A stretch of 64,000 nucleotides of DNA, from assembly GCA_008508345.1 (NCBI GenBank), contig QNGE01003668.1:10757-74756 (forward strand). Reading direction: 5' to 3'. Positions 11,401 to 24,706 of this stretch are shown piece by piece (position 1 is the first letter of the stretch; each line of letters begins with the position of its first letter). Made by a program: the position numbers and the translations under genes. Source of the DNA: Paragonimus westermani (Eukaryota; Platyhelminthes; Trematoda; Plagiorchiida; Troglotrematidae). A model generated the notes under the pieces. It searched no databases. It was not told the origin of the DNA and was given only the letters and a program-made list of their open reading frames with translations.

Positions 11401-14400
11401 TCAGTGTGTCCATTTCACTGACTCCTTCTGTTGAACCTGTCACCACGTTGTGCTGCTGTTCGGGTCACTAAAACAAATGCGATCGTGTCACTCTCTTTAT
11501 GATACAATGTCCCGGAAGGTATCGTTATCGTAAGTGAGCTCCATCAGAGGTAGCTCAAACGTCCCAATGGTTGGCTATAAAGGGAGCTACACGGAATTCC
11601 GCACTATTCTCATTCTAATACCTGTCAAAATATGCACGTTGGATTTCACTAATAGCTGCCGGACGTTTACCCTAAAGTCGTTGTCACCACACATTGCGTC
11701 CTTATCCGAGACAACCTTGTGATGCTAATTACTATACATACCCTGAGGCTTGGCTAACCTGATTAATGCCTGTGTCCTGGACCTGCATCTTTGATTAAGC
11801 TTCTTCTCGATCGTTGCTGCATTCAGTTCTGTTGACAACAGCTAATGTGTTTTATAGGCTCATTACTAGTGCTAGAACCAGAATAAAAAGCCAACCTGAA
11901 CACGGAGTCGCCCCGATTCTTCACCATCTGTATTAGCCGTAGCGAAAAAAAACTTGGAAACTTGTAATTGCCAACGCGGTTGCAATTGGCACGTCAGGAA
12001 AATTCCAACATGATGGAGCTGATCATCTGAATCATGTACGACAACCCTCGTCAAAAGTGGACGTTACGGACAATCTATGACAGTCCAATCAACCTTCAAA
12101 TGTTTTTATCATGCGACTTTTACACCCCATGGTATACTGGAAGCTCTTCAAATGTAGACAGAACCTTCTAACTTAAGCGCCACCACACGGTTGGTGGTAG
12201 TCAGTGCCGCTCCGCTAGGTCCGTCTCAGACATTTCTGAACGGTACCGTTAGATTGAATTCACCCTTCAGGTTTACGTAAAATGTCTAAGTCAGTTGATC
12301 TGTGGTAGTTGACTACTGTTTATGGTCAGCATTCCGTTAGGGATGACTTGTTCTCAGATGAGCAACTTGTTACCACCTGGCCAAACTCGCGGGATTACAG
12401 CATGAATCCTGAGAGCATACACCAATTTGTGTTTCCCAGTATTAACCAAGGCGAATATGACATGCCAACCGTCAGTATTTCTGGCTCAGCAATCAACTAT
12501 TCAGAAATCAGAAAACCAGTGATTCAATATGGTTGAACCACCAACAGCTAGTCAACCAAATGACAAGTAGGAACTGGTCATTGAATATAAGTTAATCGAC
12601 CCTTCGTAACACTGGAGTTCAGTCACAGCAGGCTAATTATGAGGACATTGAAAATGTATTTCATTAATGCTGTCTTGTTCTTATGCGGTACCATCTGTTC
12701 GTTTGTGATGACCTGTTACTTGCAAGATAGGTACCATTTGGCTTTCACTGTGTGAACTCAGTCTTGCAAGGGTTCCGTGCGTTTTTATGACTGTTGATTT
12801 AGTTATATTCTGTTCTGTTTTTTATCGATTTGCTTCCTTGCGAAGTATCGGCATCGGTTACTAGTATGTTGCTGTTAATGATGTTTCTGCGTTGACCTTC
12901 ATTTAATTATGCATGAAAATTGTGCACAGTCATTGACTGCGGAATTCGGGTAATTTTGGATAGAATCGCTTGTGCGTGCTTCGTCGGAGAGTTCGTGTGC
13001 CTTGTTCTTTATGTAGCGCATATTTATTACGTTATCTCTCCCCTTGCAATGCCTGTGGCTCGTTTTACCTATCCCTTTTGGCATATATGTAACTACCCAG
13101 AATTAGTATCGAAATACAGCATGCACCATTATCAACGAGAGGTACAGACACAAACCATCCGTAATGTTGGAGGAGAAATTTGTATACTTGAAGATGGATC
13201 TATACTGGATTAGTATCACCTCGTTTGGGATTTTGGGCTGCTTGCAGATGGTTACAGCCGTGGATCTACGCCAACTGAGGTTTTTTTCTTCTGGGATTAG
13301 TTTGATGTCATCGGTGTCTCTAACGTCATCATTAACGAATTTACACATGATGGAAGTGAACAAGCTGGGTACCGTAGTTCACACGCACGGTATTTCCGAG
13401 TAAGAGCCATAATTTTCGACTTGTGTCAGTTGTGATATGGTCGTTTGCAGGAAGCAGGTTCAGAAACATGATTTTTAGAAAGTGTACGCATGACAGTCTT
13501 GATTGGTATCGATGAGGCAACGGAAAATGATAACCAGTGGAGCGCAATCTTAACCCATTCAATGCAAGAGGCATCACCGACTGGTTTGAAGTGATATTAT
13601 GTAACCGGAATTGCTCCTGTTCTCCGAGACGATGTTAATAAGTACTCGCTGTCCTGTCCTGCGTGTGTACAAGCTGTCAACTCGGGCAGTTTGTCTGCCT
13701 TGGGACTGATGGCAGTCCTTCTTTCATGCAGACCTGAGCCGTTAGTCGCCTACACTGTTGTTGTCCGCATCTCCAAATTGTTTTGCGATGTTTTACGTTC
13801 GTGACTGGAGAGAGGTGTTAACACCTCGCAATGTATTCTTTCCCGATTAGTGTACTGGATCATGAGGACTCATTGTTATAAAAGTATCGGCAGCTCTTGC
13901 CTGTTACAGACGCACGCACATTAAATGTTTAGCAACATGTTTTAGTTACATCGGTACCATCATCTGACCTGTAATATCTATAGGAGGAGGAATCAGTACG
14001 ATCCACTCCCTTGATGCAGTGGAAATTTTTTTTCTAGACGACTGGCATATTCACGCTCTAGGTTCTTTTTGAAATAGTCTGATCTGTTCTCCAAAGTCAG
14101 GATGTAGACTGTATTTTACAATAGCTGTGTTAACTTTTGACTGCTCAGTATTCCCTCCGGTCAACTACACCCAAAATTCGTCAAATATTTTGATTTTTGC
14201 TCATTACTGGCCACTGCATGAGCCTATGTCGATGCGTCATCTGTCCGCCTTCAATGTTATTTCGCCCTGTAACTTCATGGCCGTTTTTGATACGTGTTCC
14301 CATGATTTTTCTCATTAAAAATCCGGATTTGCGATACCAGCTTCTTAATGAGCAGTTATTAAGAGAACTTACGTGTTCATTGAGCACCAAAGTAACATTC

Positions 14401-14595
14401 GAGCGATGCAGTCTGGTGCTCTTGCTCTAGTTTGTTGATAATGGATTTGCATATAACACTTACTCATTTATTTTAGTCGAGTAAAATGATATCTTGCCAG
14501 CCGTTTGTGTAATATGAGCTTCGCATTGTCCCAGTCCACCGAAGTTGAGTGCACTGTTGATTTGTTTGTTCTCTCACTCTGTCTATGATTTACAG
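8411..14595. other. Long stretch upstream of the Rer1 exon, no gene supported
   Basis: This interval should contain introns and possibly earlier exons of Rer1, but I could not find a segment encoding the preceding conserved parts of the protein. Open frames are all below 100 codons. The 12309-12536 frame (75 codons, ending TGA) has protein-like composition but no recognised motif. Nothing here matches the retroelements elsewhere in the window. Confidence 0.4.
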
Positions 14596-14731
14596 GTTGT
14601 CCACAGTGCGAGCCATTCTGATCAGTATCGTGTGTACATTCTTCCCCTTTCTTGATATACCGGTATTCTGGCCGATTCTCGTCCTCTATTTTCTCATGCT
14701 ATTCACTCTAATGATGAAGCGCCAAATCAAG
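14596..14731 (+). CDS. RER1: Rer1 homologue, penultimate exon
   Basis: This 136-nt exon encodes the last base of a split codon plus 45 residues beginning LSTVRAILISIVCTFF and ending LMMKRQIK. It matches the third and fourth membrane segments of Rer1, including the family signature PVFWPILVLYF and the basic MKRQIK after the last membrane helix. Borders are clean: a pyrimidine-rich tract and TTTACAG before 14596, and AAG followed by GTAAAT after 14731. The first base would complete TG|G, the Trp that precedes this exon in other animals. Rer1 is a four-helix Golgi membrane protein that retrieves escaped ER membrane proteins and unassembled subunits through COPI vesicles. The exon pairs in phase 0 with 21480-21578. 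Confidence 0.9.
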
Positions 14732-17700
14732 GTAAATAGTTTTTGTCCTAAAACCTCACAGTCAGTTTCGACGTGTTCTTTATTTTTTTTTCTTCCGTAC
14801 GTTCATTTGTTTGTGCATGTATTTGACAACCGTAAGAGCGGTGTCACAATACGGCTACTGGATGTTCAAATCACGAGGCACGAATCACTTCCACGTATTT
14901 ATGGTTGATGTCTATCTTCCATTACACGCATCGAGTGACGTCAATGGGCCTGGAAGTGGATATTGAGTAGCCAGAGTCAAGCAGGTTCATTCGCTCAACC
15001 TTTAAAGATGAGCTTGTTGAACCATACACTAAGCGTACCTATCAGCCATCCCTATTCACCACACTGTTTTGAAACTGAGGACGATTGGTTTAAGCATCGT
15101 TGTGGACCGACCGTAACTCAGTTAGGAGGAATAAGGTTAGGTCAGTAAGTCGGGTTCAGGCCTTCTTACTACGAAGAGTTGGTTGTTGAAAACGTTAGGA
15201 CAGGTGACATCTACTCCAGTAACTAGAATGATGCCGTAGTTTGACAGTTGCCTATATAGTAGGTGCATTTTATGAAATGTCAGCGAACACAGCGAAGAGG
15301 TTGCCGTACGAATGCTGCCGTGCTCTCATTAACAGCCTATTTTTTGAATGTATGAGGTTATATGCGGTCTTTAAACTGAAACTTGCTTCTTTTCCCATGG
15401 TGGTGGTGATATTTGGTTTCTCTAACTGTCTTGTTACACCCGGGACCACTTCTAAGACTTGTGAACAAAGATTAGTGTATTTCCGGTTTACCAATCTTCA
15501 GCTTATGCCGCTCAGTTATGGGAATCTAGCATAAGGTCCAGTGGTGCAGCATAGCCTGTTGGACTAGATCACGACAGACAGTCACTTTCTGTTTGCAAGA
15601 TTGTCCACTTTACTCACAGTATATCGTTAGATTTAAGATTAACTTGTGTGATGTGAGATCTATCTAGGTAATCACAGAAGCTTTGCTCAAAACTCCTGCA
15701 TGAATCACACCTCATTATAAATGCCTCAACAAAGTAGTTTAGTGACGAACCACACTGTGATATTTAGCATCCCACTGAACTAAATAGGATCTGCTGCCTG
15801 TGAGGACTTCATATGCTACAACCTGAGAGTGTTTTCATACCTAGTATGATTTCGACTGAAATGAACGACTTTTTCTGGTTTTGGCTACACACCGCGGAAC
15901 TATGGTGTGCAAGATCCATAGTCTTCAACTTTCATCATCCCACAGTATGGACGTCAATCAGTGGACTATACCGTAGGGGAACCCTGGCAGCAGCATTCCT
16001 TATTTTGTGACCACACTTTACTGAAGTAGATTCTCGTCACAAAGTCCATTTGTGGTACTCTTATAGCAGAAACGAGATGTACAAGAATACACCACCATGG
16101 ACGTCGATTCTCCTTTGCACACAGTAGTCGTCTCAGTTATTATTCGCCTCGTTAACTCTCACTTAGACAGTACTGTCTGTCACCGACTTCCGTCGGTGTT
16201 TTCATACACGAGATGAGTAGTCATGCTTTTCCTGCCCTGTGCGAATCTGGGGAGCAATTTTTCATTGCAGGCCTACAACTTATACTTTACTCACCGATGC
16301 TGTGAGTAGTTCACTACATTCCTCCATCTCTAAGTGACGCGCTGTTTGTTTCCTAACCAGCAATTTGGCTCTGATGTCCATATAGCGTGCTGAACTTCCA
16401 CAGTCTTTTTTCAGTCGTTTTGTTTGACTAATCGGGCCATCTTCTCAACTGGCTGCCATGCTTTTTTCTCTGCCTCCTTATCGTTGCATGAAGTAGAAAC
16501 AATCCCACGCCAACCGATCACTGTTGACCGTTCTTTTCATTTTTGTAGCAATTTTCTTTATCCTGGATCTCCTTCTGTGTTCCAATATTTCCTGCATTCG
16601 ACCTTTGATTCATAAGCGGTATCCGTCAACTGTTTTAACATCTGACGTAACCCAGTTGTTCTTTTCTGCCCAATCAGCGATCTTGCGTCTGGCATATCAA
16701 TTACGCACTTCTCTCCTACCTTGTTTGTTACAGCTCACGTTTATTACCAGGTGCTTCTGTTGCTACTGGCCTTGGTAAGGAAGAAACCACTGATAACCTG
16801 TTTTATATGTAAAAGTATTTGGATGTACAAGGTACTCGTGCTTCCGATGCTTACTCCTGTCAAAGTGACAGATCATCGATGGAGCGGTCTGTCGGCAGCT
16901 GCTCCCAGCGCCCTGCGTCCATTTGGGAAAAAATCGTATCCTGTGGGCCTTAACCAGTAGAGGTAAACATCCAGCCAACTCCCCGTTATATGAATTGCCC
17001 CCCCCCGATCACTTCAATGGTGCCATTGAGATCATTCACGAAAATCCTAGCGTCTCAGTCCTCAAATGGTTGTGGCCGGGGCACCTTCATCCTCGAATTG
17101 GTCGCGGTACCACTTACGTTCAGCAGGCTGCTAGCACCAAATATTGGGTTGTTACAGAAACGAACGTTCTTCACAACGTTAGAACACCATGGAAACAATC
17201 ACTGGTTTGCAGGCAATAAGGATCTTGGTCATTATCTGATTGAACAGGATTCGGTTTGGCAATTGTTGTAGTTCCCGACCTCCGCCGTTCTGTTTCTAGC
17301 CCATACTGTCTAAGGGAGTAAACCTCAGTATGCATTTTCAGGCAGTTTTCTATCCGACAGTGCTATGAATAGCCTATTAATATTGAAATTTTTTGTCATT
17401 GCTCTTCCTCTTGTTCGTTTTTCAAATGAACAGATATTTCTGTTCTGTTTACGTATCTCGTGAAGAGGCGGTAAAAACATTGGATATATTACTTCCCCTG
17501 GCGTATATTTCTTATTGCTTTGCTCTCTGTCACCACCATTGGCGTGTCAGTGAGACCTCATAATGATGAAATACCTTCTCACATTCCTATTCTCAACCTA
17601 CCAGTAAATTAAGCAGCATAAGTAGCCGCGGGAAACCGTAAGGTCATCCTGTGAATGTGCGTTATTTACGTCTTTCGGAGGCGTTTTCACGCGTAAAACA

Positions 17701-20700
17701 GACTGTGCCTTGATACACGCAGATTAAGACCGCTTAACAAAGGTACACACATCATTATGAGGATGCTTCATAGATCGTCTCAAACGGGTTAGTCATTGAA
17801 ATTTGTCATTTCTCATTTTGCGATATACGCCATGCAGCGTCCAACGGGTTCGAATAAGGTCAGATGTTGGCTTGCAGAAATAAGAACTTGAGGATGTAAG
17901 AGAAGCCATCAAGTCATTCCTTTTGCGATAGGTCACTCTCTACGCGCGAACAACGGTAGCTGAAGATAATCATCGATTTACTCCAACCGAAACAAACGTT
18001 TGACATGGAAGATTTTCCAAGACTGGCATTCTGCGTTATTCGCATGACATACAAAGTATATAGCAATCTTTTCCCTGAGTGGACTGTCGAAAAAATTGAA
18101 GGTCTTTTTCCCAAACAGGATACCCATCTTTCATTGACTTCTGTGTGGATTTGCGTGATCTTCGGCAAAAGGGTTGTGCACTCTGAATGTCCGCGATGTA
18201 GTCTTTGGGAGAATTCAGTGTCCTTTGGCAAGAAAACCGGTTTCCTGATCCATGTTAATTTGGGCAATATTTCAATATTCGGTCGTATATCGCAAGAATG
18301 CTACTCCTTTGTAGACTACACTTATCAGGTTGACCTAGTCTCAATTTAAGCGACAGTTTACTTCTGGAGTGTACTCGTAGATATGCAACTGTCTACTGCT
18401 GCAAAAATAAAATATTATGTTCTGCTCGGTTTCATTTACACATTGAGGTACCGTGTTTATGTTTGAAACGGATCTGAAGAACTACGCCCCACTAACCACC
18501 TTCGAAAACGTGCACTTCGTTTCGCCATTTTCCCCAACAACACGCTGAGTTTAAGTAATAGAAGAGTTTTGGTTGAATCTTACTCATAATTGCTCGTAGC
18601 TCTGTATCCTCATAGGTTTTTTATCCAGTGTTTTTCTGGGAAAGAATCACTGGATTCGAGCTTCGCTTTTATTAGAGCTCGTCAGTAGTGCATACCATCA
18701 TCATGGCCAGTGTTCACACTCCGATTACATTTCCACAAGCCAATTGTGTTGACGGCTGTATCATTGACTTCACATTGGACGTTTACCCTTTTCAGCCAGT
18801 CTTAATCGAACAGATGCACAAGTCTTACGCTTTGTTTTTGTTAGAGCACAACAAAGTTATGCAGTACTGACGAGCTTTACTAACAGCGAAACTCGATTGT
18901 AATGCCTCTTTTAAAAGGAATGACCGAAAGTCTCTGGGAATATGAAAGTTGTGATCAATTGTGAATGATGTTCTGTTTTTACTCACTGTAAATAAACAGA
19001 TTCGAAATAACTTCTCAGTTATGGTCTATTAGTTAACTACGAACAATACTCACCTTTCGGCTCACTGTCCCAAAATGACTTGTGAAGTTTGAGGCACCCC
19101 TGCAGTTTTGTCATGGGACGTACACGTAAGGAACGCACCATCACATTGGTAGATTACGATATTAAAGTGTTTGTGTAGTGCAACAGCAGGTTAGCTAATC
19201 GAATATGCTTTGTATATTTGGTTGTTGTAAATATTGTGCTGCCGTTGATTTCATCCTACGGGCTTCAACCTCCTCTTGAAGACTTCGACTGCCCAATACT
19301 TTCTATCAGTTAGCTAGTTAATTTGCTACAGTTGTTGACAAGGCGCATGTAGTTAACCGACCCGTCTAAAACTTAGCACACTCATAATCTGAGGAGGTTT
19401 ATCCGTGTTATAACCGGGGTAGGTCGGTTGTCAGCTACCACGCACCCGTATGGTAGGTGTGTCAGGAGTAATGGGCCTTACTTCCGAATTAACGTGCATA
19501 TATAGTGTCCTTTGTTATACTTATGATTTCGTTGATTTCATGAGAGGAGATATTGTGGTAGTTGTGTGGTTACTCCGCCTGGGTACGTTTTGATTAGCAT
19601 TCTCTGATTTTAGACTGTTGGGTATTGTTCGTGTTATAGGTGTTTGGTTATCTGTCGTTCTTTCTAAATTAGGTGAATTTCTGAAACGATGAATGGGTAT
19701 TTATTGGTTTGACTTTATCCAATACGATGAAAACGCATCCAACAAACGTGTTTAAATCCCTGCTGTAGTAGGCTGTTGTGTACAGACTTTTTGCTCCGTG
19801 CTCCATGAAGGTGCTTTCGCTTGTTTGAGGTAACAATCTTGGGTGTGGTCACGTTTAGTGCATACTGTGACTCGCATAAAGATCAATTTTTCACTTCAAG
19901 ATGGTGTAGTTCTGAAGGCTGTACAGTGGTTGTTTCAGGTCCAGTGATATTTAAACGATCGAACCGCTTAACTATTTTGATGTCATGTTTGAACAATTTC
20001 ATAGTGCAGTATCATTTTCTTACTCGATTTTACCGAAGATGCGCACACTGATAGCATCGACTCATTTGAATTCAAGTGGTTGTTCGCCCACATTTAGCAG
20101 TTTCACCACAAGTAGCAGGTCGTCGTCCGGAACGTATTGTAGCCAGCTCTTAACTTATCACAGTTATGGAGCTTGTTTGGTAGCCGGAAGACTCTTCGTC
20201 TAATAGCCATTTTTAGTGTACTCTGAAATCGACTGCCTCGAGGCAATGAACACTGTGATGAGGAGCCACTCTGCAGTGTCTGTTTCAATTGTTAGGAATT
20301 ATCTCCGGTGTGACGCATCATAGCGAGGATATTTAGCATGCCATACCGTATGTTATCAATAATTTACTTTGCTTCCATGAGATGATCGTCAAATGTTTAT
20401 TACCTTACGATCATCTTCGTACACACAGTCAAACAATTCTGAAAGCTGCTGGCAAAAGTTTGATACGAATGTTTGCAGTCAATTGAAGTGCACCTCCTGT
20501 TAAGATATTTTTGTCTACAGATGATTTTGCATTGTACTCAGTCATCCTCGTTCGTGCAACTAATTGGGTACAGGTAAACCCGTGATGAAACGTAGCAAAC
20601 GACTTATCGTAATCGGATCGAGATCTCATTCCGTGAAGACGTAGGAGTTGGGTTTATTGTAGCATGTTCAAAATGTAAAAAGTCCATGTTATCTCAAGAC

Positions 20701-21479
20701 AAGATTGTCCATCGCATTGTACCATATAGAGGAAAGTCATATTTGCAGTGCAGTTTGGCAGGAATTTTTCTCTCTTGGACGTTTCGTTTGCTGAGCCCAT
20801 CAAGTCCATCATTCACGAAGTGTGACGAAAATGGCGTCTGCCGTGGTTTTATTTCACTGGTTGAATAATGTATACGTGCAGTGTAGTGATTGTTTGAAGA
20901 TCAGTTTACTGTCGCTTAGACACAGTCAAGCATCTGAGGACAAATGTTCTATTATCGGTTTCTGTACAGGGTTTTGTATTGGAAACACAACAGTTGTAAC
21001 AGTTATTAGGGTGGTGTTCCAACACCTCTTCTTCTTTGGAGGAAGGTTGTACCGTGTTTCACATGAATTCCATATTGAATTTTTTGGGGCTTGCCTAAAG
21101 TCTGACGACTGATTCCTTTCGCATGTTCGAAGTGCTGTTTCAAACAACTTCGACTGTTCGCATCCAATTTTTTTAGTCACTGATGAGTCTACACCTTTGC
21201 CAGTATCGACCGTGCTGCGTAGGAGTAAACTCGATATGTTAGCATTTTCTTTATTGCTCCCCTGGGAACTGGTATCAAGTTTCATTTGCTTCATTTAATA
21301 CAATAGATTCAGTCATTTCCTTACATTCCAGTTTACATTCTGTTGAGCATCAATTTCAAGTGTTGTTCGCTTGACACCAGCTGGGGTATAGTTGAATATC
21401 ATGACGCTTTGATGTGCATTCTCGTTGGACATTCGTATCATTTGATGCTGCTATTCTTGCTCTATTTAATTCTTTTTAG
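14732..21479 (+). other. Last intron of Rer1 (6.7 kb)
   Basis: The intron opens with GTAAAT at 14732 and closes with a T-rich tract and TTTTTAG at 21473-21479. Its length is typical of flatworm late introns. I recognise no exon or retroelement inside. Two features stand out: a locally GC-richer block with a run of nine C at about 16870-17130, and a segment open on both strands at 17914-18349. Neither can be assigned. Confidence 0.8.
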
Positions 21480-21578
21480 CATATGATCAAATATCGTTAT
21501 ATGCCATTCACTTATGGTAAACCGAAACATACTGGAAACAATTCAAGAGAACAACCTCCTGCAGTGATCGTTTCCTGA
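21480..21578 (+). CDS. RER1: Rer1 homologue, terminal exon with stop
   Basis: The exon starts right after TTTTTAG and encodes 32 residues followed by TGA (21576-21578). It opens HMIKYRYMPFTYGK, which is the conserved cytosolic tail of Rer1 directly after MKRQIK. The junction with the exon ending at 14731 is phase 0 and rebuilds the family order without a gap. The last residues (GNNSREQPPAVIVS) are divergent, as usual for this tail. The identity rests on the match across both exons; the N-terminal two thirds of the protein was not located in the window. Confidence 0.9.
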   Translation, partial: HMIKYRYMPFTYGKPKHTGNNSREQPPAVIVS

Positions 21579-21848
21579 TTGTTTTATTTTGATCGTTTCT
21601 TCCGAACCTTGTTCTATTGTGATGGATCTCGTTTCCTAAGTCCCCGATTCCCAACCCACCTTTTGCTAGCTGTACAGTTTGAAACCGACTGTTTTCTGTT
21701 TTGTGACTTTCGAACATTTGCTCCACCGAGCAAGCCCTCTTTGTGCGTGCTTCATCATTCAACAAGGTCTCCTTTCATCACACTAATCTCAACCTCGTCT
21801 TGTAGCGCACTTGAGGCGTATGATTTATTAACAGTCTCGATTTTGTGT

Positions 21849-21854
21849 AATAAA
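21849..21854 (+). terminator. Poly(A) signal for Rer1
   Basis: A canonical AATAAA lies about 270 nt after the Rer1 stop codon. It is the first such hexamer I noticed in the 3' flank, so it is the likely cleavage signal; the cleavage site itself cannot be seen. Confidence 0.55.
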
Positions 21855-24249
21855 CACGTTTGGTAATTTGCCTTTTGAATCGATTTTCTTGACAACTGGC
21901 TTTGACACGTTTGCTCCGGCCAGTTCTAAATAACACGTCTGGTTTCTTGTACCTAGGTTTTCATGAAAGTGTGTCGGTAATTTGCCTCTTGCATAGTTTA
22001 GAAATGCTACTCAGCTCATTGAGAACTTGCAGATGTATGAACTCATTCACAGACGAATTACGCTAGGTGTTTATGATGTGATATGTTGATTGGTTCCATC
22101 TTCGCAACATAATCAGGGCGTTATTGTGTTTGTTGATGCCTTAGTGTTTTTTGGGACGTAATCATCCTTCGCATCTGGGGCTGTTGGTGTCAGTCTTTGT
22201 TGTCATCGTTTACAGTGCAAAGTATGTTAGCCACTAGGTAGCCTGGTGGATGTGTACGTCGTCCTTCGATCTGTTTTTGTCCCCTGTTCCGAACGTTTGA
22301 TGAGCCGCTACCGGCGGTTCATACTTATGGACCCACCAAGTTAGGGCAGTCGGCCTATTCTATGGTTGTGGTAGGCAACAGCTTTCAACTGTTTGCAGCT
22401 GAGCCGTCGAATCGTGGGATTTGTGCTCTACGTTCGTGTTAACACTCACCACTGTGAACCTCCGACCAGCAAACTAAGCAATCTGCACACTTGCATGCGG
22501 GTTTTGGCACCGATCACTTCCGCGAGATAACTTGTACCGAAGTGGTGGCCTACTAAATGGGGTGATGAACTGATGGGTCTTTCAGCATTCACGTGGATTG
22601 TGTTCTGGTTTACATCAAGGCAAGCACTGGGACAAATATTTCCGAGAGTTGTGCCTTTTGAACTGTGGTGTCACTTACGGTATTCGTGAAAGTGCTACGC
22701 GACAAGTTCATACTATTAGTGTTTGGGAAATTACTGGTCATGCACGGTACTGGAACAAAAACGGAGTGAAATTTCAAACAAGTGACTGGATGGATGGGAA
22801 TCAAATTGAAGGATGGTAACCGAGTTTCTCCGCTAGGTGCCCTAGATCTAAGTCAAGTAAGGCTGAAACTGCGCCGGTAGGAGGTTTAGAATGACAGTCC
22901 CTCTGCTGATCTCCCTAAGATGTACAACCATATGAAGCTACCAGCTTCCGAAAAGGGATTGTTCATGATCTCAAGTGTTGTACGCGTTGGCGGGCGACTT
23001 GTGAATTATGAGTCCGTAAGTAGAGCGCAGTACATCACATTGCGGTCCGCTGGCTTGTGATAATCTGTGACAAGAAAAGGATACTACACCACAGTTGGTA
23101 TTTTTTACTGCCAAGCTGCTGGAGTATTTCATGGGCCATTGTTGGCACGTCGGCTTTAAAAAAGATGATGGAGAATTCTGATCCGGAGTGGAACGATTCT
23201 GGTCTTCTCACCAAGCTCTTGCGTACCTTCGTTGGGGGACGGTATCTTCTAAGGACTGATATCACGTCGCTCGTTTGCTTTATTATGCTCTTTGATCATT
23301 CACTGCGGTCAAAGTTCCTTTTGAACGTACTATAGAATGTCTTTTGCCAGTTGTGGATAGCTCCATGTTTCTTTCCGTTGACTGTTTGAAAATGCTATTC
23401 AAATCGTGCATGGAGCGAAGTCAGCTCACTTGATTTTTAAGCAGTCAAGCACGTATTTAGATATTGCGGCAGCCATGGCAAGACATAGGGTAGAACATTG
23501 GGGTGTACTCCGGCAACAGATGGCGTTTACCGTGTGTGGGTCTGGCATTAGTAACTGTGGAGTCCGGGGATTATTGTGGTTTGCGGATGACTGTTTGAGG
23601 TGATGCCAGGGCACATACCTTCCGAGATCGTTCTCTAAATGAGTAATCCATGTGTCATCCACATTCTTGACTCACAACAGTTGGTGCAGTGACCACGACT
23701 GAAGGTGGAGATTCCGTGGTCACTACCGTTTAACGATTGTAACTTTCGGAGCTTCGTGGAGGAATTGGAGGACGTGGCGGTTGTGGTCGAAGTCATGACC
23801 GACTGGCATGCGGATACGCCTCGGGGACAAGGAAAGCGGTATGAAATGACCGCGCTAAGCTGAAGTGGACTGCTGAGCGAGAGATGCTAGTCCTCGGACT
23901 TGTCAGTCCCACCTGCTGCCTGGATCCAGTGTGGTGGTTCCAGAGCACCCGGCTTGATTCCGTGGGCCTTGTGTATGCCGTGTCACTGTGGGCATAGCTG
24001 TCAAGAGCCCTGCTAGGTTTGAACAAGGATTCGGAACGATGCGTATAGAGGCTATAGTTAAAAAGGGTTCCATTTTTTTAAAATGGGGGATTTACGTCGT
24101 GAGATTTTAATATCTGGAGTTACTGACATCAGCCGCGAACGTAAAACCAACAAAGTTTACACAAACTACACATGAAAGACAGCTGAACAAACCAACCATG
24201 CGGTTTCATCCATTTACGTGCTAATCTTACAGTCATTTCCATTACGACA
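21855..24249. other. Region downstream of Rer1, no gene supported
   Basis: Only short open frames occur. The frames at 22598-22819 and 23035-23335 are open on both strands and carry no motif I recognise. No repeat shared with the rest of the window was found. Confidence 0.4.
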
Positions 24250-24600
24250 GAGTCGATCTTGTCAACGCCTGCGCCGACGTTGTCTGTTTAACGTCGCTTC
24301 ACTAACTGCTAGCAGTTCCAGTTTGCCAGTCTGTAACGATGTTTTGGAAGATGTGACGGGTCCAACTAGGTGGCCAGTTTTCAAGGTGTGGGTTGCGATC
24401 GATGAAGACGAGTTTTTCGAGCCCATTATAGTCATCAGGTCGTTTTTAGACATAACAGTTCAGTTAGTTTGCAGTATGCCGCGTCATGTTTTGATGCGTG
24501 CTTCGGCCTGTTTCGCCTATGTAGACAATACTGCAACCACTCAGGCAGATGCATGCCTTGAGTGTGTGACAGCGGTCCCGTGTTTTACAAAAAGGTGATG
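24250..24600 (-). pseudogene. GIY-YIG endonuclease relic of a Penelope-like element
   Basis: Read on the minus strand, the segment near 24530 encodes CSIVYIGETGRS, the YIG half of a GIY-YIG nuclease with the flanking residues typical of Penelope-like elements. It continues after a frame change with SSSIATHTLKTGH (about 24410), the His-containing motif that follows in these nucleases, and LNRQRRRR near 24270, where the family ends with an NCLNR-like motif. Stops and frameshifts break it. It is more diverged than, and on the opposite strand from, the Penelope-like element at 26014-28828, so it is a separate and older insertion. A 126-codon frame on the plus strand over the same bases is its shadow. 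Confidence 0.65.
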
Positions 24601-24706
24601 ATCACGCTCCCTGAATTTATCTACTCCCTTTCTGTTGACCATTCTTCCTCTTACACTCGAAACCTTCTTGGCAGCAGTTGAGAGCCTTCCTTACAAACAC
24701 TGATAC
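24601..24706. other. Short spacer
   Basis: This is unassigned sequence between the GIY-YIG relic and the miniature LTR-type element. Its last four bases, ATAC (24703-24706), are repeated directly after 25355. Confidence 0.4.

Noticed and set aside
12309..12536. 75-codon frame upstream of Rer1, considered as a Rer1 exon
   Set aside because: It does not match any part of Rer1 and ends in a stop, so it cannot be an upstream exon; no other family was recognised.
13164..13403. Frame with FVYLKMDLYW, considered as the second Rer1 membrane helix
   Set aside because: Only the first few residues resemble Rer1; the glycine-tryptophan block and loop that should follow are missing.
17914..18349. Segment open on both strands (114 and 117 codons) in the Rer1 intron
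   Set aside because: No recognised motif and no usable splice borders; openness on both strands suggests base composition rather than coding.
24218..24598. 126-codon plus-strand frame
   Set aside because: The minus strand over the same bases encodes the GIY-YIG relic; the plus frame is a shadow.
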